From Planctomycetota bacterium (lineage in GTDB: Bacteria; Planctomycetota; Uabimicrobiia; Uabimicrobiales; Uabimicrobiaceae): a DNA stretch of 64,000 nucleotides. The first letter of the stretch is position 1, and every line of letters begins with the position of its first letter. The position numbers and the translations under genes are program-made. The DNA lies in contig JAJDCR010000024.1 in NCBI GenBank assembly GCA_029260735.1, positions 62,001 through 126,000 on the forward strand, given 5' to 3'. This document shows, piece after piece, positions 43,631 to 52,738 of this stretch. A model generated the notes under the pieces. The model was given only the letters and a program-made list of their open reading frames with translations. It was not told the origin of the DNA and made no database searches.

Positions 43631-44858
43631 TCATGAAGATTTGCTAGCGTACTGCAAAGGAGAAGAAGAAGGTCTACCTAACCGCCAAGGAATAGAAGAC
43701 CAGGTTTCCCAGTGTCCTGAAACAGCGAAACTTTGTGAAGAAATAGAAAATCACTTAAAACTATACCAAAAACTACCATCTTTTGAACCATCTCCTCAGC
43801 TTTGGGAAAACTTGAAAGAGGAAGCTTCTTCTTCCTTAAAAAAAACTCCCGCAAAACAAAGCAACCTTTTTTTCACTATCTCCCTGCGTGAATTTATCTT
43901 GCCCGCAATAACTATTGCAGCAGCTCTGTTGTTTATCTTTGTTCTTCTTTCTTCTTGGGGAAATTTAAAACCACTTCGCTTACATATGACCCAAGGAATA
44001 GCCTCTCTGTCTCCTCAATTTTCAGGAACAACTCACCTAAATATGAATTCCTTACTCCAAGGACAATGGCAAGGAAAAGTTTCTTCTCAAACCCAAATCG
44101 CTACTCTAGTAAACACCACAGCAAAATTTCAACTTCCCTCTCAAGTAACTTGCTTTCTAGGATTTAACACCAAAATTTTGCTTCATAGTGAAAAAGAAAT
44201 TCAATTAAAAAAGGGAGATCTTTACATCGAAGTGCCTTCGGGGAAACCCTTTCATATAAATACTCCCCAGGGAAAAATAGAAGTTCTCGGAACAGTTTTT
44301 TATTTGTCTTGCAACAGCACCGATCCTTTTCTCCGTGTTTATAGAGGAAAAGTTTCTTTTCGTAATGATCATGGCCACCAAGTTGTCTCATCAGGCAAAG
44401 AACTTAAACTGACTGCTTCTTTACTATCTTCTCCTCAAGCTCAAGCAAACTCAGATATTCCTCATTGGACAAAAGCTCCTTTCTCTCTATACATAAAAAA
44501 ACACACAAATAATTTAGGTCATTTGGAAATCGAAACCGAAATCAAAAATCTTGGTCCAGAAAAGTTGGAATTGAGTTTTTTTGCAGGGGCAACCCCCCAC
44601 TTTCTTGTTGATATAAAAAATGTTTCATCCCCTGATAAAAGCTATAAAGCCCCACTTTTTTCTTCTCCTCCTGATGCTTCCGCCAAAATATCTCTTTCTC
44701 CCAGTAACAGCATCCAGTTGAAACGAGATTTAACTTCTCTTATCTCAGCTCCAGGAGAGTACATTGTCTCAGTAATTTACCAAGGGCCTTTTTCATCTCA
44801 AATAAATTCTGATGGGATAATCAATAGTAATTCCGTATCTATTCATATCCCTAAGTAG
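43617..44858 (+). CDS. FecR-domain membrane protein, probable anti-sigma factor
   Basis: The 413-residue protein has a short cytoplasmic N-terminal region (1-82, with HEDLLAYCKGEEE and C-P-E-T recalling the zinc-binding start of anti-sigma factors), one membrane segment at about 95-115 (FILPAITIAAALLFIFVLL), and a periplasmic part. A FecR-like core is seen at about 160-260: SSQTQIATLVNT, LKKGDLYIEVPSGKPFHINTP, and VLGTVFYLS with LRVYRGKVSF. The C-terminal 140 residues are beta-rich and end SVSIHIPK, of unknown type. FecR proteins sense periplasmic signals and control an ECF sigma factor, here the gene just upstream. GAGGAG precedes the ATG. Confidence 0.8.
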   Translation: MSSPNHEDLLAYCKGEEEGLPNRQGIEDQVSQCPETAKLCEEIENHLKLYQKLPSFEPSPQLWENLKEEASSSLKKTPAKQSNLFFTISLREFILPAITIAAALLFIFVLLSSWGNLKPLRLHMTQGIASLSPQFSGTTHLNMNSLLQGQWQGKVSSQTQIATLVNTTAKFQLPSQVTCFLGFNTKILLHSEKEIQLKKGDLYIEVPSGKPFHINTPQGKIEVLGTVFYLSCNSTDPFLRVYRGKVSFRNDHGHQVVSSGKELKLTASLLSSPQAQANSDIPHWTKAPFSLYIKKHTNNLGHLEIETEIKNLGPEKLELSFFAGATPHFLVDIKNVSSPDKSYKAPLFSSPPDASAKISLSPSNSIQLKRDLTSLISAPGEYIVSVIYQGPFSSQINSDGIINSNSVSIHIPK

Positions 44859-44945
44859 TGTAGCTTTACCGCAAAAACCTATTATTTTTTGTTGAAATAA
44901 ACCGAGTAATACTTCCGCCAGAGTTCGCTGAAAGGATGCTTACGC

Positions 44946-47423
44946 ATGTCCCTTACACTTGTTCGAGATAAGATCTCTCAACTCAAAAAGAAAATCTATG
45001 CCTTCATTTTTTTGCGAGGTGGTTTACATATTCTTTTAATCTTATTCTCTATTGCCCTACTCTCTTTTTTAGCTGATTTTTTTCTACAATTTCCTCTTCT
45101 TGTACGTCAGATTCTTTTCCTGAGCTATCTCGGGTTTCTTTGCTATGCTGTTTATCAACATCTATGGGTTCCTTTTTCAACTCCTATCTCTGATGAAGAC
45201 GTTGCTATTGCTATTGAAAAAGAAAACCCTGCTTTAAAAGACCGTTTAATTTCTGCTTTACAATTTTCGAGATTGCTAGATGATCCCGAATACCATGACT
45301 CACCTGTTTTAACCCGCCAAGTAATTGGGGAAGTTGAAAAAATTAGTCAAGAAATTAAGTTTTCGAAGATCATTGATTTTTCTAAACTGCTCCGAGCTTT
45401 TGTTATCCCTATACTGCTTTTTTCCTCTATCCAAGCCGGAAAATCTTACTCGCCCAAACTATATAAAGTATGGATGGACAGAAATTTGTACATGAGAGAT
45501 ATCTCCTGGCCTCGAAGCACAAATCTTTTTCTGATCAAACAAGATTTCTTCGTCGAAAAAAACCAAGCGATTAAGATTGAGTTTTCTTCTCCCTTTCGAT
45601 CAGAGGATGCTCAAAACTTGCTTTTAATGTCAAAAACAGAAGCAGGAATTTTGTGGAAAAAAAATAAAGTCCAAGTTCAAGATAGTAAAATTCTTGTAAA
45701 CTTAGACTCGATCAAAGAAAACACCTATTTTTATCTCAAGTCAGAGCAGTTTTCTTCTGATATTTATCTTCTACGTCTGGCCAACTTTGAAAAGAATGAA
45801 GACTCCCTCAAAAACAAAATAGAATTAACCCTCCCCGACCCAAGTTTTATCAAGTCAAGAGGAGAGCGTCTAACCATACGAGTATTCGCTGTAGGAAAAA
45901 CTCCTTCTATTGTTTCCCTATTTTACAAAACAGAGGAGGAAGAAGAGTGGACGGAAGAGCCTATGGGGCGACAAGGAGAAAATACTTTCAAGTTCACTTT
46001 TCAAACTCTTACCAAGAAAATTCTCTTTTTTATCGTAGGAGGAGATGATAACGATAAAAAACCTGTTTATCAGATTGAGGTGTTGAACCCTCCTACTATT
46101 GAAAACATTGCTCTTTGGCACAGCTACCCTGAGTACACTCAGAAACCATCCACTCCAAAAGATGAGCCTTTAAAAGATGGAAACATTAAGGCTTTAGAAG
46201 GAAGTAAAGTCAAAATTAAGATCTCTACAAACATCTCCATCACCAAAGGGAAAATTGTTTTTTCAGAAAAGCATCAGACTATTCTAAAAGACATACCCCT
46301 AAAAAAAATTACTCCTCAAGTTTTAGAAGCTGACCTAGAAGCCAAAATGGATACTCGTTATACAATTACTCTAGAGGGTGAAAATGGACTTTCTGACCCA
46401 AACCCCTCTAACTACTATATCCGAGTGCAAAAAGATCAAGCCCCTTATATTAAAAGAATAGCTCCTAAAAGCAATTACCAAAACATGTTAGCGACGGGTG
46501 CCTTACCCCTAGAATACCTAGTTTCGGATGATTATGGTTTGAGTAAGTCCACTCTTTTATACAAAGTAAACCGAAGTGAAAATTGGGAAAAACTCTCTCT
46601 GCCCTTAGGGCCACAAGAAAAAACAGAAGATGCTCTCAGAGCTCTCGCAAAAGGTAAAATTGTTCTTTCTTCGCTAAAAATTAGAGACACTATTGAAGGG
46701 CAAGAATCTGCGAAAGAAAGAAGTTTACAGGAAGGGGATACTCTATACTTTAAATTTCGAGTCGAAGATAACAATAATATTTCTGGCCCTGGAATAAAAG
46801 AAACAGATTCTTTGAGCATTGAAATTGTAAGTAAAACGGATTTGCTTCGTAAACTCAATGAAAAGCTTTTAATGATTAAACAAGACCTAAGCAAAATTGC
46901 CGAGGAACAAAGAGACAAAAAGGATTACTTAGATCTATTTGTCGCAGAGCAATCCAAAGTTGAAATAGGCGATCTTGCCCAAATTTTAAATCTCCATTTT
47001 ACTCAAAGAAGTATCACACGAGATACTTATCAAGTAGCTGAAGATGTAAGGGAAGTTCTAAACATTGCTGAAAACAATGAAGTATGGGATATCTACACTA
47101 AAGACCGAGTAGAAAATGTTCAAAATTTACTCCTTTCCATTTCGAATAAAACTTCCCAAGGGGAAGACAGTGGTCTATCAGAAGGAGTAGAGAAAAAATT
47201 AATACAAGCTTATCAAGTTTTACGCCAAGAAGAAAAGAAAGGAAGAAAACTTCTTCAACAATCTGTCGAAGAACAAGAAAAAATTCTCTTTCAAATGCAA
47301 GAAGCCATTCGTCTACTAGGACAATGGGAAGATTTTAATGAAATTGTAAAAGACTTAGAAAAGATTTTAGATAAATCGAAGACGCAATTAATGCCGATGC
47401 TCGAAAAATCTATAAACAAATAG
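44946..47423 (+). CDS. DUF4175-like membrane protein
   Basis: The 825-residue protein has two N-terminal membrane segments (about 22-42 and 50-65) and a third near 150-165. Between them the sequence reads VAIAIEKENPALKDRLISALQF, the hallmark of a family (DUF4175) seen mainly in Planctomycetes and related bacteria. The large C-terminal part (about 180-640) is beta-rich with Ig-like sections and should be periplasmic. The last 180 residues are helical and E/K/Q-rich. No function is known. AAAGGA precedes the ATG. The next gene starts 12 bp later, so they share a transcript. Confidence 0.8.
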   Translation: MSLTLVRDKISQLKKKIYAFIFLRGGLHILLILFSIALLSFLADFFLQFPLLVRQILFLSYLGFLCYAVYQHLWVPFSTPISDEDVAIAIEKENPALKDRLISALQFSRLLDDPEYHDSPVLTRQVIGEVEKISQEIKFSKIIDFSKLLRAFVIPILLFSSIQAGKSYSPKLYKVWMDRNLYMRDISWPRSTNLFLIKQDFFVEKNQAIKIEFSSPFRSEDAQNLLLMSKTEAGILWKKNKVQVQDSKILVNLDSIKENTYFYLKSEQFSSDIYLLRLANFEKNEDSLKNKIELTLPDPSFIKSRGERLTIRVFAVGKTPSIVSLFYKTEEEEEWTEEPMGRQGENTFKFTFQTLTKKILFFIVGGDDNDKKPVYQIEVLNPPTIENIALWHSYPEYTQKPSTPKDEPLKDGNIKALEGSKVKIKISTNISITKGKIVFSEKHQTILKDIPLKKITPQVLEADLEAKMDTRYTITLEGENGLSDPNPSNYYIRVQKDQAPYIKRIAPKSNYQNMLATGALPLEYLVSDDYGLSKSTLLYKVNRSENWEKLSLPLGPQEKTEDALRALAKGKIVLSSLKIRDTIEGQESAKERSLQEGDTLYFKFRVEDNNNISGPGIKETDSLSIEIVSKTDLLRKLNEKLLMIKQDLSKIAEEQRDKKDYLDLFVAEQSKVEIGDLAQILNLHFTQRSITRDTYQVAEDVREVLNIAENNEVWDIYTKDRVENVQNLLLSISNKTSQGEDSGLSEGVEKKLIQAYQVLRQEEKKGRKLLQQSVEEQEKILFQMQEAIRLLGQWEDFNEIVKDLEKILDKSKTQLMPMLEKSINK

Positions 47424-47435
47424 GAGGACTGACCA

Positions 47436-50400
47436 TTGATTCCTTTAGACAAAATACTCTCCAAAACTTTTCTCTTGGCTCTTATACTCACTTCGGGGAT
47501 AATTTTTTCTCCCCTATCTGGCCAAGAAAATAGAAGTATTCAAGAGAAGAAACTAATTCAAGCCCAAAAAAATATCCAACAAATGCTGGATGAAATTGCT
47601 GAAAAAATGAAAAGAGTAGAGAAACGTCTCATCAAAGAAGGCCGAGAAGACGAAGCAGAAAAACTCCGCCAAGCGATGGACAAAATTCTCTATAACTTTG
47701 GTAGTGAAGGAGACCTAAAAGATCCTCTAAGAGACGACATGTCCAAGGTTTTGAAAGACATTCAAAATGGACATAACCGGCTAGCTATGCAGCGCCTTTC
47801 TATCATCCACGAAAAATTGGAAACCCTTATCGATTTTCTCCTTGACCGCACTGCTCAAGATGATATTGACGAGAAATTAAAAGAAACAAGAGAACTTGCT
47901 GAAAAAACAGCAAAAACTATCGAGAAGCAAAAAAAGATTCAACAAGAGTCAAAAAAAGTTGAGAAAGAGCAAAAAGAAAACCTCAGTCAAGATTTAAAAG
48001 ACATTCAAAAAGAAAGCAAAGAACTTGCTCAGGAACAAAAAGAATTACAGGAGAAAACAAAAGAAAGTGCCAAAAATGTAGATCCTGAACTACAAAAAAT
48101 GCAAAACGACTTAGAAAAACTCCAAGAAGACCAAGCTCAAGTCCAAGAAGACACCAAAAAGGCTGAGGAGTTACCTAGTACTCAAGAGCAACTTAAGGAA
48201 ATCGAAAAACTAACAAGCGAACAAAGAGAAGTAACAGAGCAACTCCAAGAATTTACCGAGCAACAAGAATGGCAAAAACAGCTCGAAGAAATGATGGAGA
48301 AGCAAAAGGAACTGACTCAGCTAAAGCAAAATCAAAGCCAAGAAGAAGCGGGAAAAAAGGAGCAAGAGGAAAAACTCCAAGAACTCCAAGAACTCAGTGA
48401 GGCCGCTGCTAACTTGCGCAAAGAACAGGAAAAAACAGTTGAGCAAACGGAAAAATCAGCTGCCTTAGCCAACTTAAAAGAGAAGCTCGAAGATCTCCAA
48501 AACCGACAAGAGAAAGCAAACCGAGCCCTTAAAGTAATGAAAGAGAGAGATATCAACAATGCAGCGTTTAATCGTCGTTTAGGACGAGGGCAAAAGCGTT
48601 TGGCCGATGCGGCAAAAGAGTTAGCGAAAAACCTTCAAAAAGCTGCCGAAGACAAAGATATCCAAGAATTGGCTGAAAATACACCTTCCCAAGATGTATC
48701 TAAGAGTGCTAAGGAGATGGCAGAGATGCTTGAAAAAGCAGCTCAAGATATGGACAAAGCCGTCGAAATGGCTGAGAATAGTGATCTCAACCAAATGGAA
48801 GAGAAGCAAGCCGATGCCATGCAAAAACTCTCTGCAGCAATGGACGCTCTCAAAGAAAAGCCAGAACTTCTTGACTTAGGCAAGAAAGCCTCTGAGCAAC
48901 TAGAGAAGAGACAAAAAGAACACGAGCAAGCTGCTCAACAACTAGCAAACAATCTCGAAAAAATAGCTCCCCAAAAAGAAGCTCTTGAGAAAACACCTGA
49001 ATGGGCAAAACTCGCCCAAGAAAAGATGAAAGAAGCTTATGATAAGCTGAGCGAAAAAAACCCTGAAGAAGCCGTAAAAAAGCAAGAGACCGCTTTAGAA
49101 TTCTTAAGTGCAGTGGAAGACAGCTTGAATAAAAGCATAGAAAAAGAAAGCCAAAAGAAAGGCGGCGAATTTCAAAATAGCTTAAGTCAAGCCCAAAAAA
49201 GTCTAGCGGAAAAATTGGCTCAAATGTCTGAGCAAAACCAAGCGCAAAAGGGGAATAAAGAAGATCTCCAAAAGCAAATGGCCGAAGCTAGTAAAAAAAT
49301 GGAAGAAGCCGCTCAGTTGGCCCAAGATGGTTCTCAAGAGAAACGTATAGAAGCTCAAAAAGAAGCTCAAAAAGCTCTAGAGAAAGCTTTTGAAGAAGCC
49401 CAAGCGAATAAAACTCCCGCCCCAGACAAAGAATGGCTAGAAGAACAAAAGAAAATTGCTGAAAATGCAAAAAAACTTGCGGATGCCCTAGCCAAAAAAC
49501 CAGAGTTGGCAGAAGCCATCAAAAAAGCTCTTCCCGACATGGAAAAAGCCTTTGACGAAGTAAAAGAAAAGAAGTTTCCGGAGGCTCAAGCAGATAGCAC
49601 CCGAGCTCTTGCTCAGCTAGAACAAGCCCAAAAAATGCTCCAAGAAAAACTCTCGGAGCAAATGAAATCTGCAGGGCAAGCCCAAATCGAACAAGAAGCT
49701 CTCGAACAAACCAGCCGCCGCTTAGCTCGCGAACTCAAAGATATGCAAGAAAAGCACCAAGGCAAACCTTCCGCTCAAAGTATGGAGAAAGCTCTCCAAG
49801 AGATGAAGGAAGCCAGCGAATCGATGAACCAAGCAAACCAAGAGCTCAATAAAGACAATCTTGCGAATGCAAAAGAGCAGCAAAACAAAGCGCAGCAAAA
49901 GATGCAGGAAGCTTCTAAAGCTTTAGAGCAAGTTCAAGACAAACAACAAAACAGCCAAGAAAAAACCAATGAAAGCTTGGCTCAAAACCAAGAAAACCTA
50001 AACAAAAAAGCAGAGCAATTGCAAAAGAAGATGGAGAATATGATGAATTCTCCCAAGGTTTCTGGAGAAAATAAGAAAAAACTCGAAGAAGCCAAAAAAA
50101 TGCTTGAAGAAGCCCAAGAGAAAATGAAAAAGTCGCTGAAAAGACTCAAGAAAAAGCGACCAAAAGAGGCCGAGCAAGACCAGAAAGAAGCTCAGGAAGC
50201 TCTAGCTAAATCAGAAAAACTTCTCTCGGAAATGAAAAATGAGTCTTTAACACAAAACCAACAACAGCGTATGCAGAAACTCAAAGAAGAGCAGAAAAAA
50301 GTCGAGGAAGAGGCCAAAAAACTCGCGAAAGAGCTCGAACGACTCAAGCGAAAAAAAGCCGCGGAATCGACAAAAAAAGCTTCTGAAGAAATGGCCCAAG

Positions 50401-51179
50401 CCCAAGAGAATATGGAGCAAGGCAAAACAAGTGAAGCCATTGAGAATCAGCAAGAGGCTATAGAAAACATGGAGCAAACTAAGGAGGAGATAGAAGAAGA
50501 AAAAGCTCGCTACGAAAACTTGCGGCAAGAGCAACTTCTTTTTGACCTAGAAGCCGAGTTAAAAGATATGCTCAAAGCCCAAAAAGAAATCAATGAAAAA
50601 ACTTTAAGTTTATATAAGACAAAAGAAAAATTTGGTTTTACTCGTCGTAGTCTCAGAGACTTGATAAACTTAAAAGGAGATCAAAGCACTCTTTTGACCC
50701 AGTCAGAAGAAGTTGTCAAAACTCTCAAAGAAGAAAGAAGCCAGGTCTTTGGTTGGATCATGGAGCGAGTCAAAGTCAACATGGATGAAACAGTGAAGAA
50801 CTTGGCTCGTAAAGAAGTCGGCCCGCTCACTCAGTCTCTCCAATCAGAAGTTGTCGAGAAAGTAACCCAGTTAATTGCCACTCTCCAAGAAGAGCAAGAT
50901 CGGCGTAAACAAGAAAAGCAAGAGCAACAAGGGCAAGAAGGACAAGAAGGGCAACAGCAGTTGGAAGAAAAAATCCTTCCGCCAATTGCAGAGCTCAAAA
51001 TGTTGCGCGACATGCAAATTGCCATCAAAGACAAAACCCTCAAGATCTACAACCAAGTGAAAGAGAATAAAAGTCTAGATGAGTTTTCTCGCCGTCGTCT
51101 AGAAAGACTCGGTCATGAAGAAGGTGATTTGGCCGAAATCACAAAACGTTTTATTGAGTCTTTAGAGAACAATCGTTAA
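47436..51179 (+). CDS. Giant exported coiled-coil protein (E/K/Q/A-rich)
   Basis: The 1247-residue protein starts with TTG at 47436, backed by AGGAGG 8 bp upstream. Residues 7-30 form a signal peptide (FLLALILTSGIIFSPLSGQEN). The rest is almost entirely helical, with heptads of L, M, A and many K, E, Q, for example LQKQMAEASKKMEEAAQLAQ. The helix type resembles long periplasmic rods, but no named family fits. Near residue 1040 a less charged segment (RRSLRDLINLKGDQSTLLTQ) interrupts the coil, and the end reads RRRLERLGHEEGDLAEITKR. It follows the DUF4175-like gene by 12 bp and probably works with it. Low-complexity composition means homology searches will be unreliable. Confidence 0.85.
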   Translation: MIPLDKILSKTFLLALILTSGIIFSPLSGQENRSIQEKKLIQAQKNIQQMLDEIAEKMKRVEKRLIKEGREDEAEKLRQAMDKILYNFGSEGDLKDPLRDDMSKVLKDIQNGHNRLAMQRLSIIHEKLETLIDFLLDRTAQDDIDEKLKETRELAEKTAKTIEKQKKIQQESKKVEKEQKENLSQDLKDIQKESKELAQEQKELQEKTKESAKNVDPELQKMQNDLEKLQEDQAQVQEDTKKAEELPSTQEQLKEIEKLTSEQREVTEQLQEFTEQQEWQKQLEEMMEKQKELTQLKQNQSQEEAGKKEQEEKLQELQELSEAAANLRKEQEKTVEQTEKSAALANLKEKLEDLQNRQEKANRALKVMKERDINNAAFNRRLGRGQKRLADAAKELAKNLQKAAEDKDIQELAENTPSQDVSKSAKEMAEMLEKAAQDMDKAVEMAENSDLNQMEEKQADAMQKLSAAMDALKEKPELLDLGKKASEQLEKRQKEHEQAAQQLANNLEKIAPQKEALEKTPEWAKLAQEKMKEAYDKLSEKNPEEAVKKQETALEFLSAVEDSLNKSIEKESQKKGGEFQNSLSQAQKSLAEKLAQMSEQNQAQKGNKEDLQKQMAEASKKMEEAAQLAQDGSQEKRIEAQKEAQKALEKAFEEAQANKTPAPDKEWLEEQKKIAENAKKLADALAKKPELAEAIKKALPDMEKAFDEVKEKKFPEAQADSTRALAQLEQAQKMLQEKLSEQMKSAGQAQIEQEALEQTSRRLARELKDMQEKHQGKPSAQSMEKALQEMKEASESMNQANQELNKDNLANAKEQQNKAQQKMQEASKALEQVQDKQQNSQEKTNESLAQNQENLNKKAEQLQKKMENMMNSPKVSGENKKKLEEAKKMLEEAQEKMKKSLKRLKKKRPKEAEQDQKEAQEALAKSEKLLSEMKNESLTQNQQQRMQKLKEEQKKVEEEAKKLAKELERLKRKKAAESTKKASEEMAQAQENMEQGKTSEAIENQQEAIENMEQTKEEIEEEKARYENLRQEQLLFDLEAELKDMLKAQKEINEKTLSLYKTKEKFGFTRRSLRDLINLKGDQSTLLTQSEEVVKTLKEERSQVFGWIMERVKVNMDETVKNLARKEVGPLTQSLQSEVVEKVTQLIATLQEEQDRRKQEKQEQQGQEGQEGQQQLEEKILPPIAELKMLRDMQIAIKDKTLKIYNQVKENKSLDEFSRRRLERLGHEEGDLAEITKRFIESLENNR

Positions 51180-51240
51180 AAAATACCTTCTTGTTAAACT
51201 TCTGAATTTTCGACCGAAGAAAATTCTCTAGCTATTTTAA

Positions 51241-51278
51241 GAGCCTATTCAAAAATGAACTAATTTTTGAATAGGCTC
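51241..51278 (+). terminator. Perfect 16-bp hairpin between coiled-coil genes
   Basis: GAGCCTATTCAAAAAT (51241-51256) pairs exactly with ATTTTTGAATAGGCTC (51263-51278) around a 6-nt loop. It stops 2 bp before the AAGGAG-containing leader of the next gene. There is no T-run after it, so it may process or weaken the transcript rather than end it. Confidence 0.55.
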
Positions 51279-51293
51279 TATAAGGAGATCATC

Positions 51294-52337
51294 ATGTTCA
51301 AATATAAATTTATTCTTTTTATACTAACTCTCTCTATGTGTACCTTCGTCTTGGCTCAAGAAGTCGAAGAAAAGAAAAAAGAAAAGAAAAAAGATCCTCT
51401 GGAGATGTTAAAAGAGATTCAGAAAAAAATGGAAGAGATTGAAAAAGACCTCTCCCGAGGAAGTGTCAATCGTAAACCTATCAAAAACCGCCAAGCAGAA
51501 AAAGCTGCGGAAAATCTTAAAGAAAGCCAAGAGAGGCAAAAAAAGGTTATCGAAGAAATTGAAAAACTTCTCGAAAGCAAAAATGGTGCTGGCGGAGCTA
51601 AAAACACAAGCAAGCAACTTGAGAAAATGATGCAATCAGAAGGACAAGAAGCAGAGGAAATCAAAAAGCGCCTCCTCGAAGAAACAGCTAACCAAGAAGA
51701 TGTCGCCCAGAAAATAGAAGAACTTCTCGAAGTAAAAGATGACCAACTCCAGGCAATTGAAAAACTTGAAAAAATAATGCGCGATGCCGGCATGAAGCAA
51801 GAAAATGTCCAAGAGCAAATGGAGCAACTCCTGCGCGATATGGAAAAACAAAAAGACATTGCCAAAAGTATCGAAAAACTTGTTGAAAACATAGATAAGC
51901 AACAAAAAGCCATCTCCGAAATGGAGCAACTTTTCAATAGCTTAGAAGACAATCAGAAAGACATCGTCAAGGAAATCGATAAAATTATCAAAGAAGCTGA
52001 AAACCAAAAACCAAAGTACCAAAGATCCACCCGTAGCAACAAACCACAGAAACCAAAGTCTCAAAAACAAGAGCAAAAACCCGATCAAAAAAATAAAGAC
52101 AAAAATCAAAAACCAGAAAAGCCTGAAAATCCAGATAATAGAGGGGAAACCCCCGAAAAAGACAGTAAGACCGACGAGAAAAAACCCGAAGATGATAACG
52201 AGCGCTGGGGAGACCTACCTCCTCACATTCGCGAATACATCAACGCTCAGCGAAAAACAAAAACTCCCAGCAAATACAAAGAAATGATTATTGAGTATTA
52301 CAAACGCCTAGCGGAACAGAAAGCGGATGGCAAGTAA
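51294..52337 (+). CDS. Exported coiled-coil protein
   Basis: From the chosen ATG the protein has 347 residues. A signal peptide ends near MCTFVLAQE. The mature protein begins with a Lys/Glu run, and about 40-230 is coiled coil with recurring I-E-K-L-(L/V)-E blocks about 30 residues apart (IEKLLESK, IEELLEVK, IEKLVENI). A Pro/Lys/Gln-rich stretch (about 235-295) and a C-terminal block (RWGDLPPHIREYINAQRK and EMIIEYYKRLAEQ) follow. That final block recurs in planctomycete proteins of this kind, by my recollection. The ATG at 51294 has AAGGAG 7 bp upstream; a TTG 27 bp earlier lies in the hairpin region. Likely a smaller partner of the 1247-residue rod. Confidence 0.8.
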   Translation: MFKYKFILFILTLSMCTFVLAQEVEEKKKEKKKDPLEMLKEIQKKMEEIEKDLSRGSVNRKPIKNRQAEKAAENLKESQERQKKVIEEIEKLLESKNGAGGAKNTSKQLEKMMQSEGQEAEEIKKRLLEETANQEDVAQKIEELLEVKDDQLQAIEKLEKIMRDAGMKQENVQEQMEQLLRDMEKQKDIAKSIEKLVENIDKQQKAISEMEQLFNSLEDNQKDIVKEIDKIIKEAENQKPKYQRSTRSNKPQKPKSQKQEQKPDQKNKDKNQKPEKPENPDNRGETPEKDSKTDEKKPEDDNERWGDLPPHIREYINAQRKTKTPSKYKEMIIEYYKRLAEQKADGK

Positions 52338-52403
52338 ACGTTAAATTCTTTTTTGTAGTAGCTAAGTATTACAAAATGTTTTTCTTTCAGCTGTCCCTGT
52401 ATT

Positions 52404-52586
52404 CACTGCGGAGCAGTGGAGGAACGTAGCCAGGGGTTTTAACCCCTGGAAATAAAGGTATACAGAAAATTCTGGTGCCGTAGTACCAAGGAAATTAATT
52501 CCTGCGTACCTATGGCACACTATTGTCTATTCATCTTGTTCCAGGGCATAAATGCCCTGGCTACGTTCCTCAGTCGCTCCGCGACC
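52404..52586. repeat. Cluster of palindromic dispersed repeats (REP-like)
   Basis: Four hairpins are packed here: CACTGCGGAGCAGTG (52404-52418), CCAGGGGTTTTAACCCCTGG (52430-52449), an imperfect one at 52475-52518, and CCAGGGCATAAATGCCCTGG (52541-52560). The string GAGGAACGTAGCCAGGG occurs at 52419-52435 and, inverted, at about 52555-52571. So the block is two inverted copies of one element around another palindrome. The rest of the 52338-52738 gap shows no gene; an open frame from 52523 into the permease runs through the repeats and is not protein-like. Confidence 0.75.
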
Positions 52587-52738
52587 ATAAAACAAAAGAT
52601 TTTTCTTATTTCACAGTAGTCGGGCGTTGCCCTGGACTAGGTTATATAAGCTTTTTCAGACTAAAAAAACCTACCTCCACTCAACCTAAAATGGGGAACG
52701 CCCAAAAAAATAACCGTTCTTACAAAATAAAATCCATC

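Noticed and set aside
46532-46918. A 128-codon leftward frame inside the DUF4175-like gene
   Set aside because: Antisense shadow of a well-supported gene; no ribosome site.
51419-51952. A 177-codon leftward Ser/Phe-rich frame opposite the small coiled-coil gene
   Set aside because: Antisense of E/K-rich heptads gives Ser/Phe/Leu-rich frames by codon complement alone.
52523-52738. 72-codon N-terminal extension of the permease
   Set aside because: It runs through dispersed palindromes, has no ribosome site and is not hydrophobic like the rest of the protein.
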